This document shows positions 1 through 10,069 of a DNA stretch of 64,000 nucleotides, piece after piece. Origin of the DNA: Candidatus Gemmiger faecavium (GTDB taxonomy: Bacteria; Bacillota; Clostridia; Oscillospirales; Ruminococcaceae); assembly GCA_019114415.1 (NCBI GenBank), contig DXFO01000009.1, positions 62,001 to 126,000 on the forward strand, in the 5' to 3' direction. How positions within the stretch are numbered: the stretch's first letter is position 1; each line of letters opens with the position of its first letter. The position numbers and the translations under genes were made by a program. The notes under the pieces were generated by a model. It was not told the origin of the DNA and searched no databases. It worked only from the letters and a program-made list of their open reading frames with translations.

Positions 1-357
1 TACACCGAACACCGGCGCTTTTCCGCGGCCGAACTTATGCCCGGCGGGCCGGACGGCATCTACACCCTGTGGCTGGACCATGAACCCCGGGAACTGCGGG
101 ATGCTGCCGCCGCGGGGGCTGACCTGGCCCTGTGCGGTCACACTCACGGCGGTCAGGTCTGGCCGGTGGGGCTGGTGTCCCGGCTGTTCGGCTACAATGA
201 GGTCAACTACGGCAAAAAACGCTTTGGGTCCTGCACCGCCATTGTGTCGGGCGGCACCGGCACCTGGAGCTACCAGCTGCGCACCGAGGGCCGCACCGAG
301 ATCGTCTGCGTAGATGTGGAAAGCCGGCCCGATGGGCATCTCGGGCAAAAACCATAA
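1..357 (+). CDS. Metallophosphoesterase, C-terminal fragment (5' end outside window)
   Basis: Open frame from base 1; contains LALCGHTHGGQVWP, the GHTHGGQ motif of calcineurin-like phosphoesterases. Confidence 0.85.
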   Translation, partial: YTEHRRFSAAELMPGGPDGIYTLWLDHEPRELRDAAAAGADLALCGHTHGGQVWPVGLVSRLFGYNEVNYGKKRFGSCTAIVSGGTGTWSYQLRTEGRTEIVCVDVESRPDGHLGQKP

Positions 358-417
358 AATCCCCCGGGCGGCAGAGCAAAATCTTGGCATTGGGAATGCT
401 TCCTTTTACCGATTGGG

Positions 418-427
418 CATGCTATAA
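418..427 (+). promoter_or_regulatory. Extended -10 promoter element for 2-hydroxyacid dehydrogenase
   Basis: TGCTATAAT about 80 bp upstream of the ATG. Confidence 0.45.
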
Positions 428-507
428 TGGGAGACGGGATAACACACTAAAACAGTATGATATAGATTCCCGCCCGCATCCAACCCGCCAAAAAGGAGGA
501 ACCCTGC

Positions 508-1509
508 ATGAAGATCGTGTTTTTTGGTACAAGAGAGTACGACCACTACTACTTTGACGTTCTGGCCGCCGACCCGGATTACGGCTGCGAGATCAAGTTT
601 TTGACCGCCAACCTGGACGTGGATACCGCCCCCCTGGCCAAGGGCGGCGACGCGGTCTGCGCTTTTGTCAACTCCGACTGTTCCGCCCCGGTGCTGGAAG
701 TGCTGGCGGAAAACGGCATCCGCCTGCTGCTCATGCGCTGCGCCGGCTTCAACAACGTGGACCTGGCCGCGGCCAAGCGGCTGGGCATCACGGTGCTGCG
801 CGTGCCGGGGTACAGCCCCGAGGCCGTGGCCGAGCACGCCATGGCTCTGGCCCAGGCAGCCAACCGCCGCCTGTGCAAGGCCTACGTCAAGGTGCGCAAC
901 AACAACTTCGCTCTGGACGGTCTGCTGGGCTACAACCTGTACGGCTCCTCGGCGGGCATCATCGGCACCGGACGCATCGGCGCCGCCATGGCCCGCATCT
1001 GCCACGGCTACGGCATGACGGTGCTGGCCTACGACCAGTACAAGAACCCCTCCCTGGAGGGCATCGTCCGCTATGTCTCCCTGGAGGAACTGCTGCGCGG
1101 GTCCGACCTCATCAGCCTGCACTGCCCCCTCACCGCCGAGACCCACCACCTCATCAACCGGGAGACCATCGGCATGATCCGGGACTCCGCCATTCTGGTC
1201 AACACCAGCCGGGGCGCCCTCATCGATACCGAGGCCCTCATCGAGGCCCTGCGCGCCCGCAAGTTCGCCGGCGTGGGCCTGGACGTCTACGAGGACGAGG
1301 ACGGCCAGGTGTTCGAGGACTTCTCCGATGAAGTGCTCCAGAACGAGGTGGTGCCCGTGCTGCTCAGCTTCCCCAACGTGGTCATCACCAGCCATCAGGC
1401 CTTCTTCACCCGCACGGCGCTGCAGAGCATTGCCATCGTGACCATGGAAAACGCCCGCGCCTTTGCCCGGGGTGAGACTCTGGTCAACGAGGTCAGGGCG
1501 GACGCCTGA
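508..1509 (+). CDS. D-2-hydroxyacid dehydrogenase (D-lactate dehydrogenase-like)
   Basis: GIIGTGRIGAAMARI Rossmann motif, SLHCPLTAETHHLINRETI, NTSRGALIDTEAL, GLDVYEDE; RBS aaggagg. Confidence 0.9.
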   Translation: MKIVFFGTREYDHYYFDVLAADPDYGCEIKFLTANLDVDTAPLAKGGDAVCAFVNSDCSAPVLEVLAENGIRLLLMRCAGFNNVDLAAAKRLGITVLRVPGYSPEAVAEHAMALAQAANRRLCKAYVKVRNNNFALDGLLGYNLYGSSAGIIGTGRIGAAMARICHGYGMTVLAYDQYKNPSLEGIVRYVSLEELLRGSDLISLHCPLTAETHHLINRETIGMIRDSAILVNTSRGALIDTEALIEALRARKFAGVGLDVYEDEDGQVFEDFSDEVLQNEVVPVLLSFPNVVITSHQAFFTRTALQSIAIVTMENARAFARGETLVNEVRADA

Positions 1510-1570
1510 ACCGGGAAAACCGCAGCCCCGGACAACCACTGAATCTTTGCCGGCCGAAAGCCGGTCTTGC

Positions 1571-1614
1571 ACCGCCCGCAGGAGGGAAAACTCTCCGGCG
1601 GGCGGTTCTTTTTT
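1571..1614 (+). terminator. Rho-independent terminator
   Basis: ACCGCCCGC...GCGGGCGGT followed by TCTTTTTT. Confidence 0.75.
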
Positions 1615-1633
1615 GCTCTTCGCCCCGGGCCGG

Positions 1634-1662
1634 TTGACCTGTCCGCACACAGGCGATATAAT
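1634..1662 (+). promoter_or_regulatory. Sigma-A type promoter upstream of rsmI
   Basis: TTGACC-N17-TATAAT. Confidence 0.7.
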
Positions 1663-1744
1663 AACTAAAATGACGAATTATGTCCCATCGGGACGATTCC
1701 GGCGGGGGAGATGCCCCGCAAAACCAACGGAAGGAGGCGCTGCC

Positions 1745-2614
1745 ATGGCGGGCACGCTGTATCTTGTGGCGACGCCCATCGGCAACCTGGACGACATGCC
1801 GCCCCGGGTGGCCAAAACCTTTGAAGCAGCGGACTTTGTGGCCGCCGAGGACACCCGCGTGACCCTGAAGCTGCTCAACCATCTGGGACTGAAAAAGCCC
1901 ATGGTCAGCTACTATGAGCACGCCCTGCACCACGGCGATGCCATTCTGGCTCGCATTGAGGCGGGGGAGGACTGTGCCCTGTGTTCCGATGCCGGGATGC
2001 CCTGCATCAGCGATCCCGGCGCCGTGCTGGTGAAAGATGCCCTGGACCGGGGCATCCGGGTGGTACCGGTGCCGGGGGCTTCGGCCTGCATCACGGCGCT
2101 GGCGGTGTCGGGGCAGGATACTTCCCGGTTCGTGTTCGAGGGATTCCTTCCGGTCCCCAAAAAGGAGCGCCGGGCGCGCCTGGACGCATTGCGGGGCGAG
2201 GAGCGCACCATCCTGTTTTACGAGGCTCCCCACAAGCTGCGGGGAACCCTGGCCGACCTGGCGGCGGCCTTGGGAGAGGAACGGTCGGTCACCCTGTGCC
2301 GGGAACTGACCAAACTCCATGAGGAGATCGTCAAGACCACGCTGGGAGCGGCAGTGGAATACTACCGCACCAACGACCCCCGGGGCGAGTACGTGCTGGT
2401 GGTGGCGGGCGCACAGCCCGGGCAGGGCGGCGACACTGCCGGACTGACCAAAGACGATGTGGTGGCGGCGGCAAAGGCGCTGCTGCGGAGCGGCAAGCCC
2501 CCCTCGGCTGCGGCAAAGCAGGCAGCGGCGGGGACGCCATTCTCCCGCGGGGAGATCTATAAGGATCTGATTTCGGACCGGGACGGGGAAAACGCCCGCC
2601 CGGACGGTGAGTGA
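1745..2614 (+). CDS. rsmI: 16S rRNA (cytidine(1402)-2'-O)-methyltransferase
   Basis: LYLVATPIGNLDDMPPR, AAEDTR, SDAGMPCISDPG; start chosen at ATG after ggaagga. Confidence 0.95.
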   Translation: MAGTLYLVATPIGNLDDMPPRVAKTFEAADFVAAEDTRVTLKLLNHLGLKKPMVSYYEHALHHGDAILARIEAGEDCALCSDAGMPCISDPGAVLVKDALDRGIRVVPVPGASACITALAVSGQDTSRFVFEGFLPVPKKERRARLDALRGEERTILFYEAPHKLRGTLADLAAALGEERSVTLCRELTKLHEEIVKTTLGAAVEYYRTNDPRGEYVLVVAGAQPGQGGDTAGLTKDDVVAAAKALLRSGKPPSAAAKQAAAGTPFSRGEIYKDLISDRDGENARPDGE

Positions 2615-2622
2615 GGTGCAAT

Positions 2623-3114
2623 ATGAGCAAGGCAAAGATTCTGGTAATCAGCGATGTGCATGGGCGGCTGCCCGCACTGCGGTGGATTTTGAAAAACGAG
2701 ACGGCCGATGCAATGTTCTTCCTGGGCGACGGGCTGAAGGACCTGGACGGCGCGGTGAACCTGCTGCGGGAGCCGCTGCCCTACCCGGTCTACCGGGTGC
2801 GCGGTAACTGTGACGGCGGCTTCCCCGACCCGGAGGAGGGACTTGTTCCCATTGCTGGGGTGCTGTTCTTCTACACCCACGGCAACCAGTTCTATGTCAA
2901 GAGCGGCTACGACGAACTGTCCGAAGCCGCCCAGGCCCGGGGCGCCGATGTGGCGCTCTTCGGCCACACCCATCGCCGGGGATTGATCAATCCCAACCTG
3001 CCCGGTGTGCCGGCCCTCTTCAACCCCGGCTGCCTGCGGGACAGCGGCTGCTACGGCGTTATCACCGTGGAGGACGGCAAGTGCAGCTATGACTGGAAGT
3101 GGGTGGAGCAATGA
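2623..3114 (+). CDS. YfcE-family metallophosphodiesterase
   Basis: ILVISDVHGRLPAL, FLGDGLKDL, RGNCD, GHTHR motifs. Confidence 0.9.
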   Translation: MSKAKILVISDVHGRLPALRWILKNETADAMFFLGDGLKDLDGAVNLLREPLPYPVYRVRGNCDGGFPDPEEGLVPIAGVLFFYTHGNQFYVKSGYDELSEAAQARGADVALFGHTHRRGLINPNLPGVPALFNPGCLRDSGCYGVITVEDGKCSYDWKWVEQ

Positions 3115-3848
3115 ACCATCCGCTGATTTCTTTGCCCAGTGTGGAAAACACCAACACCTGGGCAAAGGAACATCTGGACCGTTTCGGCGCGTTCGGCGCG
3201 GTGTACACCACCAGCCAGACCGCCGGGCGGGGACGCCTGGGACGGACCTGGGTCAACGCGGCGGGACAGGCGCTGTATTATTCCTGCGTGGTGCGGGAAC
3301 CCCTGGTCCAGCCGGAGACTCTGCCCCTTCTGGCCTGTCTGGTCACCGCCAAGGTGCTGCACGGGCGCTACGGCATCGACTGCCGCATCAAGTGGCCCAA
3401 CGATCTGCTGCTGAACGGTAAAAAGATCGTGGGCATCCTGTGCGAGGGCGTGCCGGACAAGGGCGCGTGGATCATGGGCATCGGCATCAACCTGGCCCAG
3501 CCCCAGTCCTATTTTGACCAGGCAGGCCTGCCCCACGGGGCCAGCCTTTTGACCAGCGGCGTGCCGGTGCAGGTGGAGCGGGACGCGGACATTCTGGCTG
3601 CCGGCCTGACCGAACCGGGATTTTCGGCGGTGATGCCCCGCTTTGCCAAGGAGGGCATCGAGCCCTTTTTGTCCGACTACCGCACCCACTGCGTGAACCT
3701 GGGCCGCCATGTCAGCTACGACGGCGGAGAGGGCACTGCCCTGGATGTGGACAAAGACGGCCGCCTGGTGGTCAGCGACGACGCCACGGGGGAGCATCGC
3801 ATTTTCAGCGGTGAGGTCAGCGTCCGCGGCGTTTACGGCGCGGTCTGA
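3111..3848 (+). CDS. birA: Biotin--[acetyl-CoA-carboxylase] ligase
   Basis: TSQTAGRGRLGRTWV and KWPNDLLLNGKKIVGIL motifs; lacks an N-terminal HTH. Confidence 0.92.
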   Translation: MNHPLISLPSVENTNTWAKEHLDRFGAFGAVYTTSQTAGRGRLGRTWVNAAGQALYYSCVVREPLVQPETLPLLACLVTAKVLHGRYGIDCRIKWPNDLLLNGKKIVGILCEGVPDKGAWIMGIGINLAQPQSYFDQAGLPHGASLLTSGVPVQVERDADILAAGLTEPGFSAVMPRFAKEGIEPFLSDYRTHCVNLGRHVSYDGGEGTALDVDKDGRLVVSDDATGEHRIFSGEVSVRGVYGAV

Positions 3849-3890
3849 CCCGGCGCGACAAAAATACTGTATCAAAGAGAGGTACACACC

Positions 3891-4517
3891 ATGGATATCG
3901 GGATGTATATCGCACTGGCAATCGTTGTTGTGGCCGGAATCGTGGCCATTGTCCTGTACTACCGCGCTGCCGGCAGCGAGAACAAGCGCCATGCGGGCGC
4001 GGTGAACGCAGGACCGGAGGATACCGCGCCCCTGCGGGACAAAAACGCCAACGACGCCTTTGTGCGCAAGCTGCGCCGTGCCGCCCTTCGCCGCGGCCTG
4101 ACCGTGGTGCAGCCTGACCCGGCCAAGACGGCCTTCTGCGCTATGATCGTCGGCCCCCACGGCGTGACGGCGGTCTACGGCGCCGACTACACCGGCACGG
4201 TGTACGGCAGCAGTGACCCCAGCTGGGCGCAGCTGCAGGACGGCGTCCGCCGCACCTTTGAAAACCCCCAGCTCTCCGCCGAGACCGCCCGCCGCGCCCT
4301 GCGCGAGGTCATCGGCCAGGGCAAGTTCCGCCCCTTCATGGTGGACGCCCGGGTGGTCATGACCGCCCCCAAGGCGGAACTGGCCATCCCCCGCACTCTG
4401 CCGGTCTACACCGTTAAGAGCTTCTGCCAGTATGTGGAAAACTCTGCCGACTTTGACAACGACCGCAAGGTGGATGAGCAGGCCCTCAAGAGCTACCTGG
4501 AAGAGCATTTCTGCTGA
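3891..4517 (+). CDS. Hypothetical protein with N-terminal transmembrane helix
   Basis: Clean ORF with RBS; MYIALAIVVVAGIVAIVLYY helix. Confidence 0.7.
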   Translation: MDIGMYIALAIVVVAGIVAIVLYYRAAGSENKRHAGAVNAGPEDTAPLRDKNANDAFVRKLRRAALRRGLTVVQPDPAKTAFCAMIVGPHGVTAVYGADYTGTVYGSSDPSWAQLQDGVRRTFENPQLSAETARRALREVIGQGKFRPFMVDARVVMTAPKAELAIPRTLPVYTVKSFCQYVENSADFDNDRKVDEQALKSYLEEHFC

Positions 4518-4566
4518 GAGCCAGCCATAACCTCCGCGCATGGAAGGACATGCGGTATAAGTATTT

Positions 4567-4595
4567 GCACATCTGCCGGACCGGTGGTATCCTAA
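4567..4595 (+). promoter_or_regulatory. Candidate sigma-A promoter for the DUF362/ferredoxin gene
   Basis: TTGCAC-N17-TATCCT. Confidence 0.45.
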
Positions 4596-4689
4596 TGTTG
4601 GAACTATTGGTCCGGCTGTGTCTTGTCTGTAACAGACCGGACCCACAGGAGAGCGCGGCCGACGCCGCCGCGCAAGGGAGGAAACAAAC

Positions 4690-5820
4690 ATGGAGAAATC
4701 CAAGGTCTATTTCACCGACTTTCATACCAAGCTGGGCGAGGGCCTGCCCACCAAGCTCAAGCGCCTGATGCATGCCGCCGGTGTGGATGGCATCGACATG
4801 TACGGCAAGTTCGTGGCCATCAAAATGCACTTCGGCGAGCTGGGCAACCTGGGCTTCCTGCGCCCCAACTACGCCAAGGCCGTGGCCGACGTGGTCAAGG
4901 AACAGGGCGGCAAACCGTTCCTGACCGACTGCAACACCCTCTACCCGGGCAGCCGCAAAAATGCCCTGGAGCACCTCTACTGCGCCTGGGAGAACGGTTT
5001 CACCCCCATGACCGTGGGCTGCCCCATCCTCATCGGTGACGGCCTGAAAGGCACCGACGACATCGCTGTGCCGGTGAACGGCGGCGAGTATATCAAGGAA
5101 GCCTACATCGGCCGCGCCGTCATGGACGCCGACATCATCATCAGCCTGAACCACTTCAAGGGCCACGAGACGGCGGGCTTCGGCGGCGCCATCAAGAACC
5201 TGGGCATGGGCTGCGGCAGCCGCGCCGGCAAAAAGGCGCAGCACAACAACGGCCAGCCCATCATCCACGAGGACAAGTGCCGCGGATGCCGCCGCTGCCA
5301 GCACGAGTGCGCCAACAATGGTCTGTCCTTTGACGAGACCACCCGCAAAATGCACATCAACACCGACAACTGCGTGGGCTGCGGCCGCTGCATCGGCGCC
5401 TGCAACTTTGACGCCATCGAGTTTGCCAACTGGGCGGCAGTCAAGGACCTGAACTGCCGTATGGCCGAGTACGCCAAGGCTGTTGTGGACGGCCGTCCCC
5501 AGTTCCATGTGTCGCTGGTGCAGGATATTTCCCCCAACTGCGACTGCCACGCCGAGAACGACGTGCCCATCCTGCCGGATGTGGGCATGTTCGCCTCCTT
5601 TGACCCCCTGGCACTGGACCAGGCCTGCGTGGATGCCTGCCTGAAGCTGCAGCCCCTGCCCGGAAGCCAGCTGGCGGAGCAGATGGCAAAGCCCGATTTC
5701 TGCGACCATCACGACCACTTTGAGAACTGCACCCCCGAGCCTGAGTACAAGACCTGCCTGGAGCACGCTGAAAAGATCGGCATCGGCACCCGGGAGTACG
5801 ATCTGGTCACTATGAAATAA
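4690..5820 (+). CDS. DUF362 domain protein with two 4Fe-4S ferredoxin motifs
   Basis: N-terminal DUF362-like region; CRGCRRCQHEC and CVGCGRCIGAC clusters. Confidence 0.9.
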   Translation: MEKSKVYFTDFHTKLGEGLPTKLKRLMHAAGVDGIDMYGKFVAIKMHFGELGNLGFLRPNYAKAVADVVKEQGGKPFLTDCNTLYPGSRKNALEHLYCAWENGFTPMTVGCPILIGDGLKGTDDIAVPVNGGEYIKEAYIGRAVMDADIIISLNHFKGHETAGFGGAIKNLGMGCGSRAGKKAQHNNGQPIIHEDKCRGCRRCQHECANNGLSFDETTRKMHINTDNCVGCGRCIGACNFDAIEFANWAAVKDLNCRMAEYAKAVVDGRPQFHVSLVQDISPNCDCHAENDVPILPDVGMFASFDPLALDQACVDACLKLQPLPGSQLAEQMAKPDFCDHHDHFENCTPEPEYKTCLEHAEKIGIGTREYDLVTMK

Positions 5821-5849
5821 TTATCTTGCCCGGGACTTGGCAAGAATCA

Positions 5850-5907
5850 AAGGCCCCCGCCTTTCCCTGCGCAGATGCGCGGCGGAAAAGGCAGGAGCCT
5901 TTTTGTT
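5850..5907 (+). terminator. Rho-independent terminator
   Basis: AAAGGCCCCCGCC...GGCAGGAGCCTTTTTGTTTT. Confidence 0.55.
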
Positions 5908-5950
5908 TTGTTCGGATATTCGGCCGGAAGTTTGAGGTGGCTGGCGCGGG

Positions 5951-8071
5951 TCAGCCCAGCAGGTAGACGGCTACGTCGGCATTTTCAAAGGCGGGGGAAA
6001 GGTCGGGGGCGCTGCCGCCGAACCGTTTGGACCAGACCAGGCAGTCGATGCCCTCCTCCTCGCACAGGGCGGTGAGGGTGCCAGCATCGGCGGTGCCGTC
6101 AAACAGCCGGGTCACCACGGCGCGGCGATGCTCCACGATGTTCTGCTCCACGCCCATGTTGCTCATGGCGTAGGTCCAGCCCTCCATATAGCACCGTACC
6201 CCCGAGAAGGCGGTGTACAGGTTGGAAATGCCGTCCTCGTCGGCAGGGGCGGGGGTGCTGCTGGTGCGGTTGGTGGCGAACACCGTCCCGGCGGGCAGGC
6301 TGTCCCGCATCCACAGGGCGGCTTCCTCGTCGCTGGCGGTGGCGGCGTTGGGGGCGGATACCGGCTCGGCTGGGCCGACGGTGCGGACCAGCTGTACCCC
6401 GCCGATGCGGCAGAGGGCCAGCGCCATACATACCGTGGTCACCAGACCCGCCGCGCCGCATACCCACCCGGCGGCGGTCATCAGACCGAATTTGCGCAGC
6501 CTGGGCAGCTGCTCCACGGCCAGCAGCGTCATGCAGATCATGGCGAACAGGGCAAAGTAGACCTGGCTGGAACTTTCATGCCAGAAAATGTGATAGGCCA
6601 GAAATCCTCCCACCGTTCCGGCATGGAGCAGGGTGTGGGCCGGGTCCAGCTTGGGCAGGTGACGCAGGGCGCCGGGGACTGCCCGAAGCCACAGCACGAA
6701 CTGGAAGGGCATCATGAGGAAAGCGTCCGCAATGCCGATGCCCACCAGCCACACATAGCCGGAAACGGGCAGATGGGCGCAGAGCCAGTCTGTGAGGGGG
6801 GAAAGCCACTGGTAGGCGCGGGTCTTTTCCATGGCAAAGATGGAAAAGATCATGCTGGTGTTGGCCCCGGCGGAGTAGAGCAGCCGGTACATTCCCGCAA
6901 AGACGGCGGCGGTGCCGGCCAGGCAGAGCAGCGCCTGGCCGTATTTGGGCCGCTGGAAGATCAGCACAAAGACCATGGCCACTGCCAGGGCGCAGAGGGC
7001 AATGACTGCCTGGGGGCCTTTGGCCAGGGTGAAAAGGGCAAAGGTCAGGAAATAGGCGACCCACCACGCAGGGCTCACGGCGAATTTCTGCCGGGAGATC
7101 AGGGCGAACAGGCCCAGGAAGGCCGCGAAAAACACAAGGGCCGTGGCCTGGGCGTTGATGTTGGTGGTCAGGTGGCGCAGCAGGGTGTTGCCGAAGATGC
7201 CGTCGCCGGTGGGCAGGGCCTTCCACATGGAGGCGGACTGAAAGCCGAAGAGCAGCACGGGCAGCACCGCCGCCTTTTTGCCCTGGCCTTCATACAGGAT
7301 CAGGCCCAGGGAATAAAGGGCGGCCAGCTCTCCCAGCAAAAACAGGGGGCCCGAAAAGAAGGTGAAAACATCGTAGCAGGGGACCCCGGCGGCGGCAGCC
7401 AGAGCGGCGGCCATCAGCTCGGTGAGATAGTGGTAGGAAAAGCGTACCCCGGAAAAACGGATGTCCTGGGGTGGGAAGGCGTCGCAGAAGGCCTCGGCAT
7501 TGCCGATGTTCCACAAAAGGTCCTTGTCCAGCACCACGCTGCCTGCCGCCAGCGGGTGGGCGTTGCGGGCGCCGAAGGAGAGAGCAAAAAAGACGCAGAG
7601 CGCGCCCCAGAACACCGCCAGCAGCGGCAGAGCGGCGGGCAGGCCGGAAAATTTGGGGCGGCGGAAGAGGGGGGCGGCATCCCGGGCGGGAGCGCGCCAT
7701 TCCCAAAAAGCCAGTATCAGCACGGCCAGGGGCGGACCCAGGCGGAAGAGCCATCCTGCGCCCAGACGGACGGCGGCACAGAACAGGACCACGGTCAGGG
7801 CGCAGCCGTACACCGCCGTCAGAAGCGGGGCAAGGCCGGAGGCACGGGGGCCGAACCGCCGGGCCAGCAGCCAGCCGGGCAGAATGAGATAGAAGGCCGC
7901 AGCCAGGAAAAAACGCACCGCCCCGAGCAGGGGAGCCCCCGACAGGGTGATGACGGCCAGGTAGACCACAAAACAGGCCCCGGTCAGGACCCAGGGCAAA
8001 GGTGCGGGGATACGGCTGCCGCGGGCGGCAGGGGCGGCGGGGCGTTCAAGGACAGGGACGGCGGCGGGCAC
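5951..8071 (-). CDS. Large polytopic membrane protein (glycosyltransferase/YfhO-like topology)
   Basis: Many hydrophobic segments; GTG start at 8071 preceded by AGGAGGT on the minus strand. Confidence 0.7.
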   Translation of the reverse strand: MPAAVPVLERPAAPAARGSRIPAPLPWVLTGACFVVYLAVITLSGAPLLGAVRFFLAAAFYLILPGWLLARRFGPRASGLAPLLTAVYGCALTVVLFCAAVRLGAGWLFRLGPPLAVLILAFWEWRAPARDAAPLFRRPKFSGLPAALPLLAVFWGALCVFFALSFGARNAHPLAAGSVVLDKDLLWNIGNAEAFCDAFPPQDIRFSGVRFSYHYLTELMAAALAAAAGVPCYDVFTFFSGPLFLLGELAALYSLGLILYEGQGKKAAVLPVLLFGFQSASMWKALPTGDGIFGNTLLRHLTTNINAQATALVFFAAFLGLFALISRQKFAVSPAWWVAYFLTFALFTLAKGPQAVIALCALAVAMVFVLIFQRPKYGQALLCLAGTAAVFAGMYRLLYSAGANTSMIFSIFAMEKTRAYQWLSPLTDWLCAHLPVSGYVWLVGIGIADAFLMMPFQFVLWLRAVPGALRHLPKLDPAHTLLHAGTVGGFLAYHIFWHESSSQVYFALFAMICMTLLAVEQLPRLRKFGLMTAAGWVCGAAGLVTTVCMALALCRIGGVQLVRTVGPAEPVSAPNAATASDEEAALWMRDSLPAGTVFATNRTSSTPAPADEDGISNLYTAFSGVRCYMEGWTYAMSNMGVEQNIVEHRRAVVTRLFDGTADAGTLTALCEEEGIDCLVWSKRFGGSAPDLSPAFENADVAVYLLG

Positions 8072-8311
8072 GGCGGAGGACCTCCTGTTATTATAAGAAT
8101 GAGAGAACGGGCGGAACAGAAAGTGCGGAAGGAGCCGGAGAACCGGTCCCTTCCACAAATGAAAAACGCCGGGAAAAACCAAATTCTTTCCTATCTTGTG
8201 CACAATATCCCCCAAATGTTGCAAAGATGCAGCAAAATCGCTCCCAAGAGGCCGAAATCCGGGGAAAAACTGAAAAAATCCAAGGGAAACAGCCTGCCCG
8301 GCACATCCGGC

Positions 8312-8340
8312 TTGACGGGGCAGGGGGCGGGTGCTATATT
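8312..8340 (+). promoter_or_regulatory. Sigma-A promoter for ABC exporter operon
   Basis: TTGACG-N17-TATATT. Confidence 0.65.
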
Positions 8341-8391
8341 GTGCCCAGACAGCGGCTTTGGGGACAGGGCCGCGGACAAGGAGGCGTCGTG

Positions 8392-9207
8392 ATGGATGCG
8401 ATAGAGATCAAAGGCCTGACACGGGACTACGGCGGAGGAAAAGGCGTGTTCGACCTGAGTTTTTCGGTGGAAAAGGGGGAGACGTTCGGCTTTCTTGGCC
8501 CCAACGGCGCGGGCAAGACAACGACCATCCGTCATCTCATGGGATTTCTGCGTCCCAGGGCGGGCAGCTGCACCGTGGGCGGCATGGACTGCTGGAAAGA
8601 GCGGGAGAACATCCAGCGGGACCTGGGGTACATCCCCGGGGAGATCAGCTTTTTCAACGACATGACGGGGATGGAATTCCTGCGGTTTTCCTCCCGGTAC
8701 CGGGGGCAGGAGCCTGTCCGGCGCAAGGAACTGCTGGACCGGTTTGAGCTGGACCCCCGGGGCGGCATCAAAAAGATGAGCAAGGGCATGAAGCAGAAAC
8801 TGGGCATCGTAGCGGCGTTCCAGCACGACCCCGGCGTCCTGATCCTGGACGAGCCCACCAGCGGTCTGGACCCCCTGATGCAGAACCGGTTCATTGAACT
8901 GCTGCGGGAGGAGACCGCCCGGGGCAAGACCATCCTGCTGTCTAGCCATATGTTTGAAGAAGTGGAGCGCACCTGCCACCGGGTGGGCATCATCCGGGCA
9001 GGACGGCTGGCGGCGGTGGACTCGGTGGAGGCCCTGCGCAAGCGTCATCTGCGCAGCTATACCGTCACCCTGGACACGCCCGCCCAGGCCGAGGCCTTTG
9101 CCCGGGATTTCGGCGGGCAGCAGGACGGCTGCCGGGTCGCCGTCACGGCAAAACAGAGCCTGGAAGAAATTTTCCTGCATTATTACGGAGGCGGCGAACA
9201 TGATTAA
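8392..9207 (+). CDS. ABC transporter ATP-binding protein
   Basis: Walker [11 protein letters not shown], signature MSKGMKQKL, Walker [14 protein letters not shown]. Confidence 0.95.
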   Translation: MDAIEIKGLTRDYGGGKGVFDLSFSVEKGETFGFLGPNGAGKTTTIRHLMGFLRPRAGSCTVGGMDCWKERENIQRDLGYIPGEISFFNDMTGMEFLRFSSRYRGQEPVRRKELLDRFELDPRGGIKKMSKGMKQKLGIVAAFQHDPGVLILDEPTSGLDPLMQNRFIELLREETARGKTILLSSHMFEEVERTCHRVGIIRAGRLAAVDSVEALRKRHLRSYTVTLDTPAQAEAFARDFGGQQDGCRVAVTAKQSLEEIFLHYYGGGEHD

Positions 9208-10000
9208 CACCACCCTTTATCTGCGCGGCATGAAAGGCAGCCTGCGGCTGCTGGCGGTGCTTGCCGCAGTCATCACCATGTACGTCACCATCATCATCAG
9301 CATGTACGACCCGGAACTCATGGCCACGCTGGACGGCTTTGTGGAGCTGATGCCGGAACTGATGGCCGCCGTGGGCATGGACAGCGGAGCCAACAATCTG
9401 CTGGAGTTTATGATCTCCTATCTGTACGGCTTTATTCTGCTCATCTTCCCCATGGTCTTTGCCATTTTGCGGGGCAACGGCCTGGTGGCCAAATATGTGG
9501 ACGAGGGTTCCATGGCCGCCCTCATCGCCGCGCCGGTGCGGCGCACCACCGTGGCCCTGACCCAGGCGGCGGTGCTGGTCTCGGGGACCGTGATCCTGCT
9601 GGGCTATGCCACGGCGGTGGAACTGGTCAGCGTGGCCGCCATGTTCCCCGGCGAGGCCGCCACAGCTGACCTGCTGCGGGTCAACGGGGCGCTGTTCTGC
9701 CTGCAGTTTTTCATCGGCGGCATCTGCCTGCTGGCGTCCTGCCTCTTTTCCGATACAAGGTACAGCATCGGCTTCGGCGCGGGTATTCCGGCCCTGGCCT
9801 ATGTCATCAACATGCTGGCCAATGTGGGCGGCGACGCCGAGGCGGCCCAATATTTCACCTTTTTCACCCTGTTTGACCCCTCCGGCATTGCGGCGGGGGA
9901 GAGCGCGGCCTGGGCCGGTGCGGCGGTGCTGCTGGCGGCCGGCGCGGTGCTCTATGCTCTGGCCGTGGGCATCTTTGCCCGGAAAGATCTTTCCATTTAA
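9200..10000 (+). CDS. ABC-2 type transporter permease
   Basis: Polytopic; 8-nt overlap with ATPase gene. Confidence 0.85.
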   Translation: MINTTLYLRGMKGSLRLLAVLAAVITMYVTIIISMYDPELMATLDGFVELMPELMAAVGMDSGANNLLEFMISYLYGFILLIFPMVFAILRGNGLVAKYVDEGSMAALIAAPVRRTTVALTQAAVLVSGTVILLGYATAVELVSVAAMFPGEAATADLLRVNGALFCLQFFIGGICLLASCLFSDTRYSIGFGAGIPALAYVINMLANVGGDAEAAQYFTFFTLFDPSGIAAGESAAWAGAAVLLAAGAVLYALAVGIFARKDLSI

Positions 10001-10069
10001 GACTGCACCGGCTTTGACGGGTGTGGTATACTGTTACTTAAATGATTTGCAAGCAAAGGAGAACCCCAT

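Noticed and set aside
406-1650. Long antisense ORFs such as 406-1650(-), 12367-14613(-), 15213-18014(-), 17761-20232(-), 3087-4703(-), 58777-59949(-)
   Set aside because: Shadow ORFs in GC-rich coding DNA. They lie opposite well-supported genes, have low-complexity His/Val/Gly/Gln-rich translations and no recognisable domains.
9200-9207. Recurrent 8-nt gene overlaps (9200, 32436, 33391, 62495) as a special signal
   Set aside because: Ordinary translational coupling in compact operons; different overlap sequences, no shared motif.
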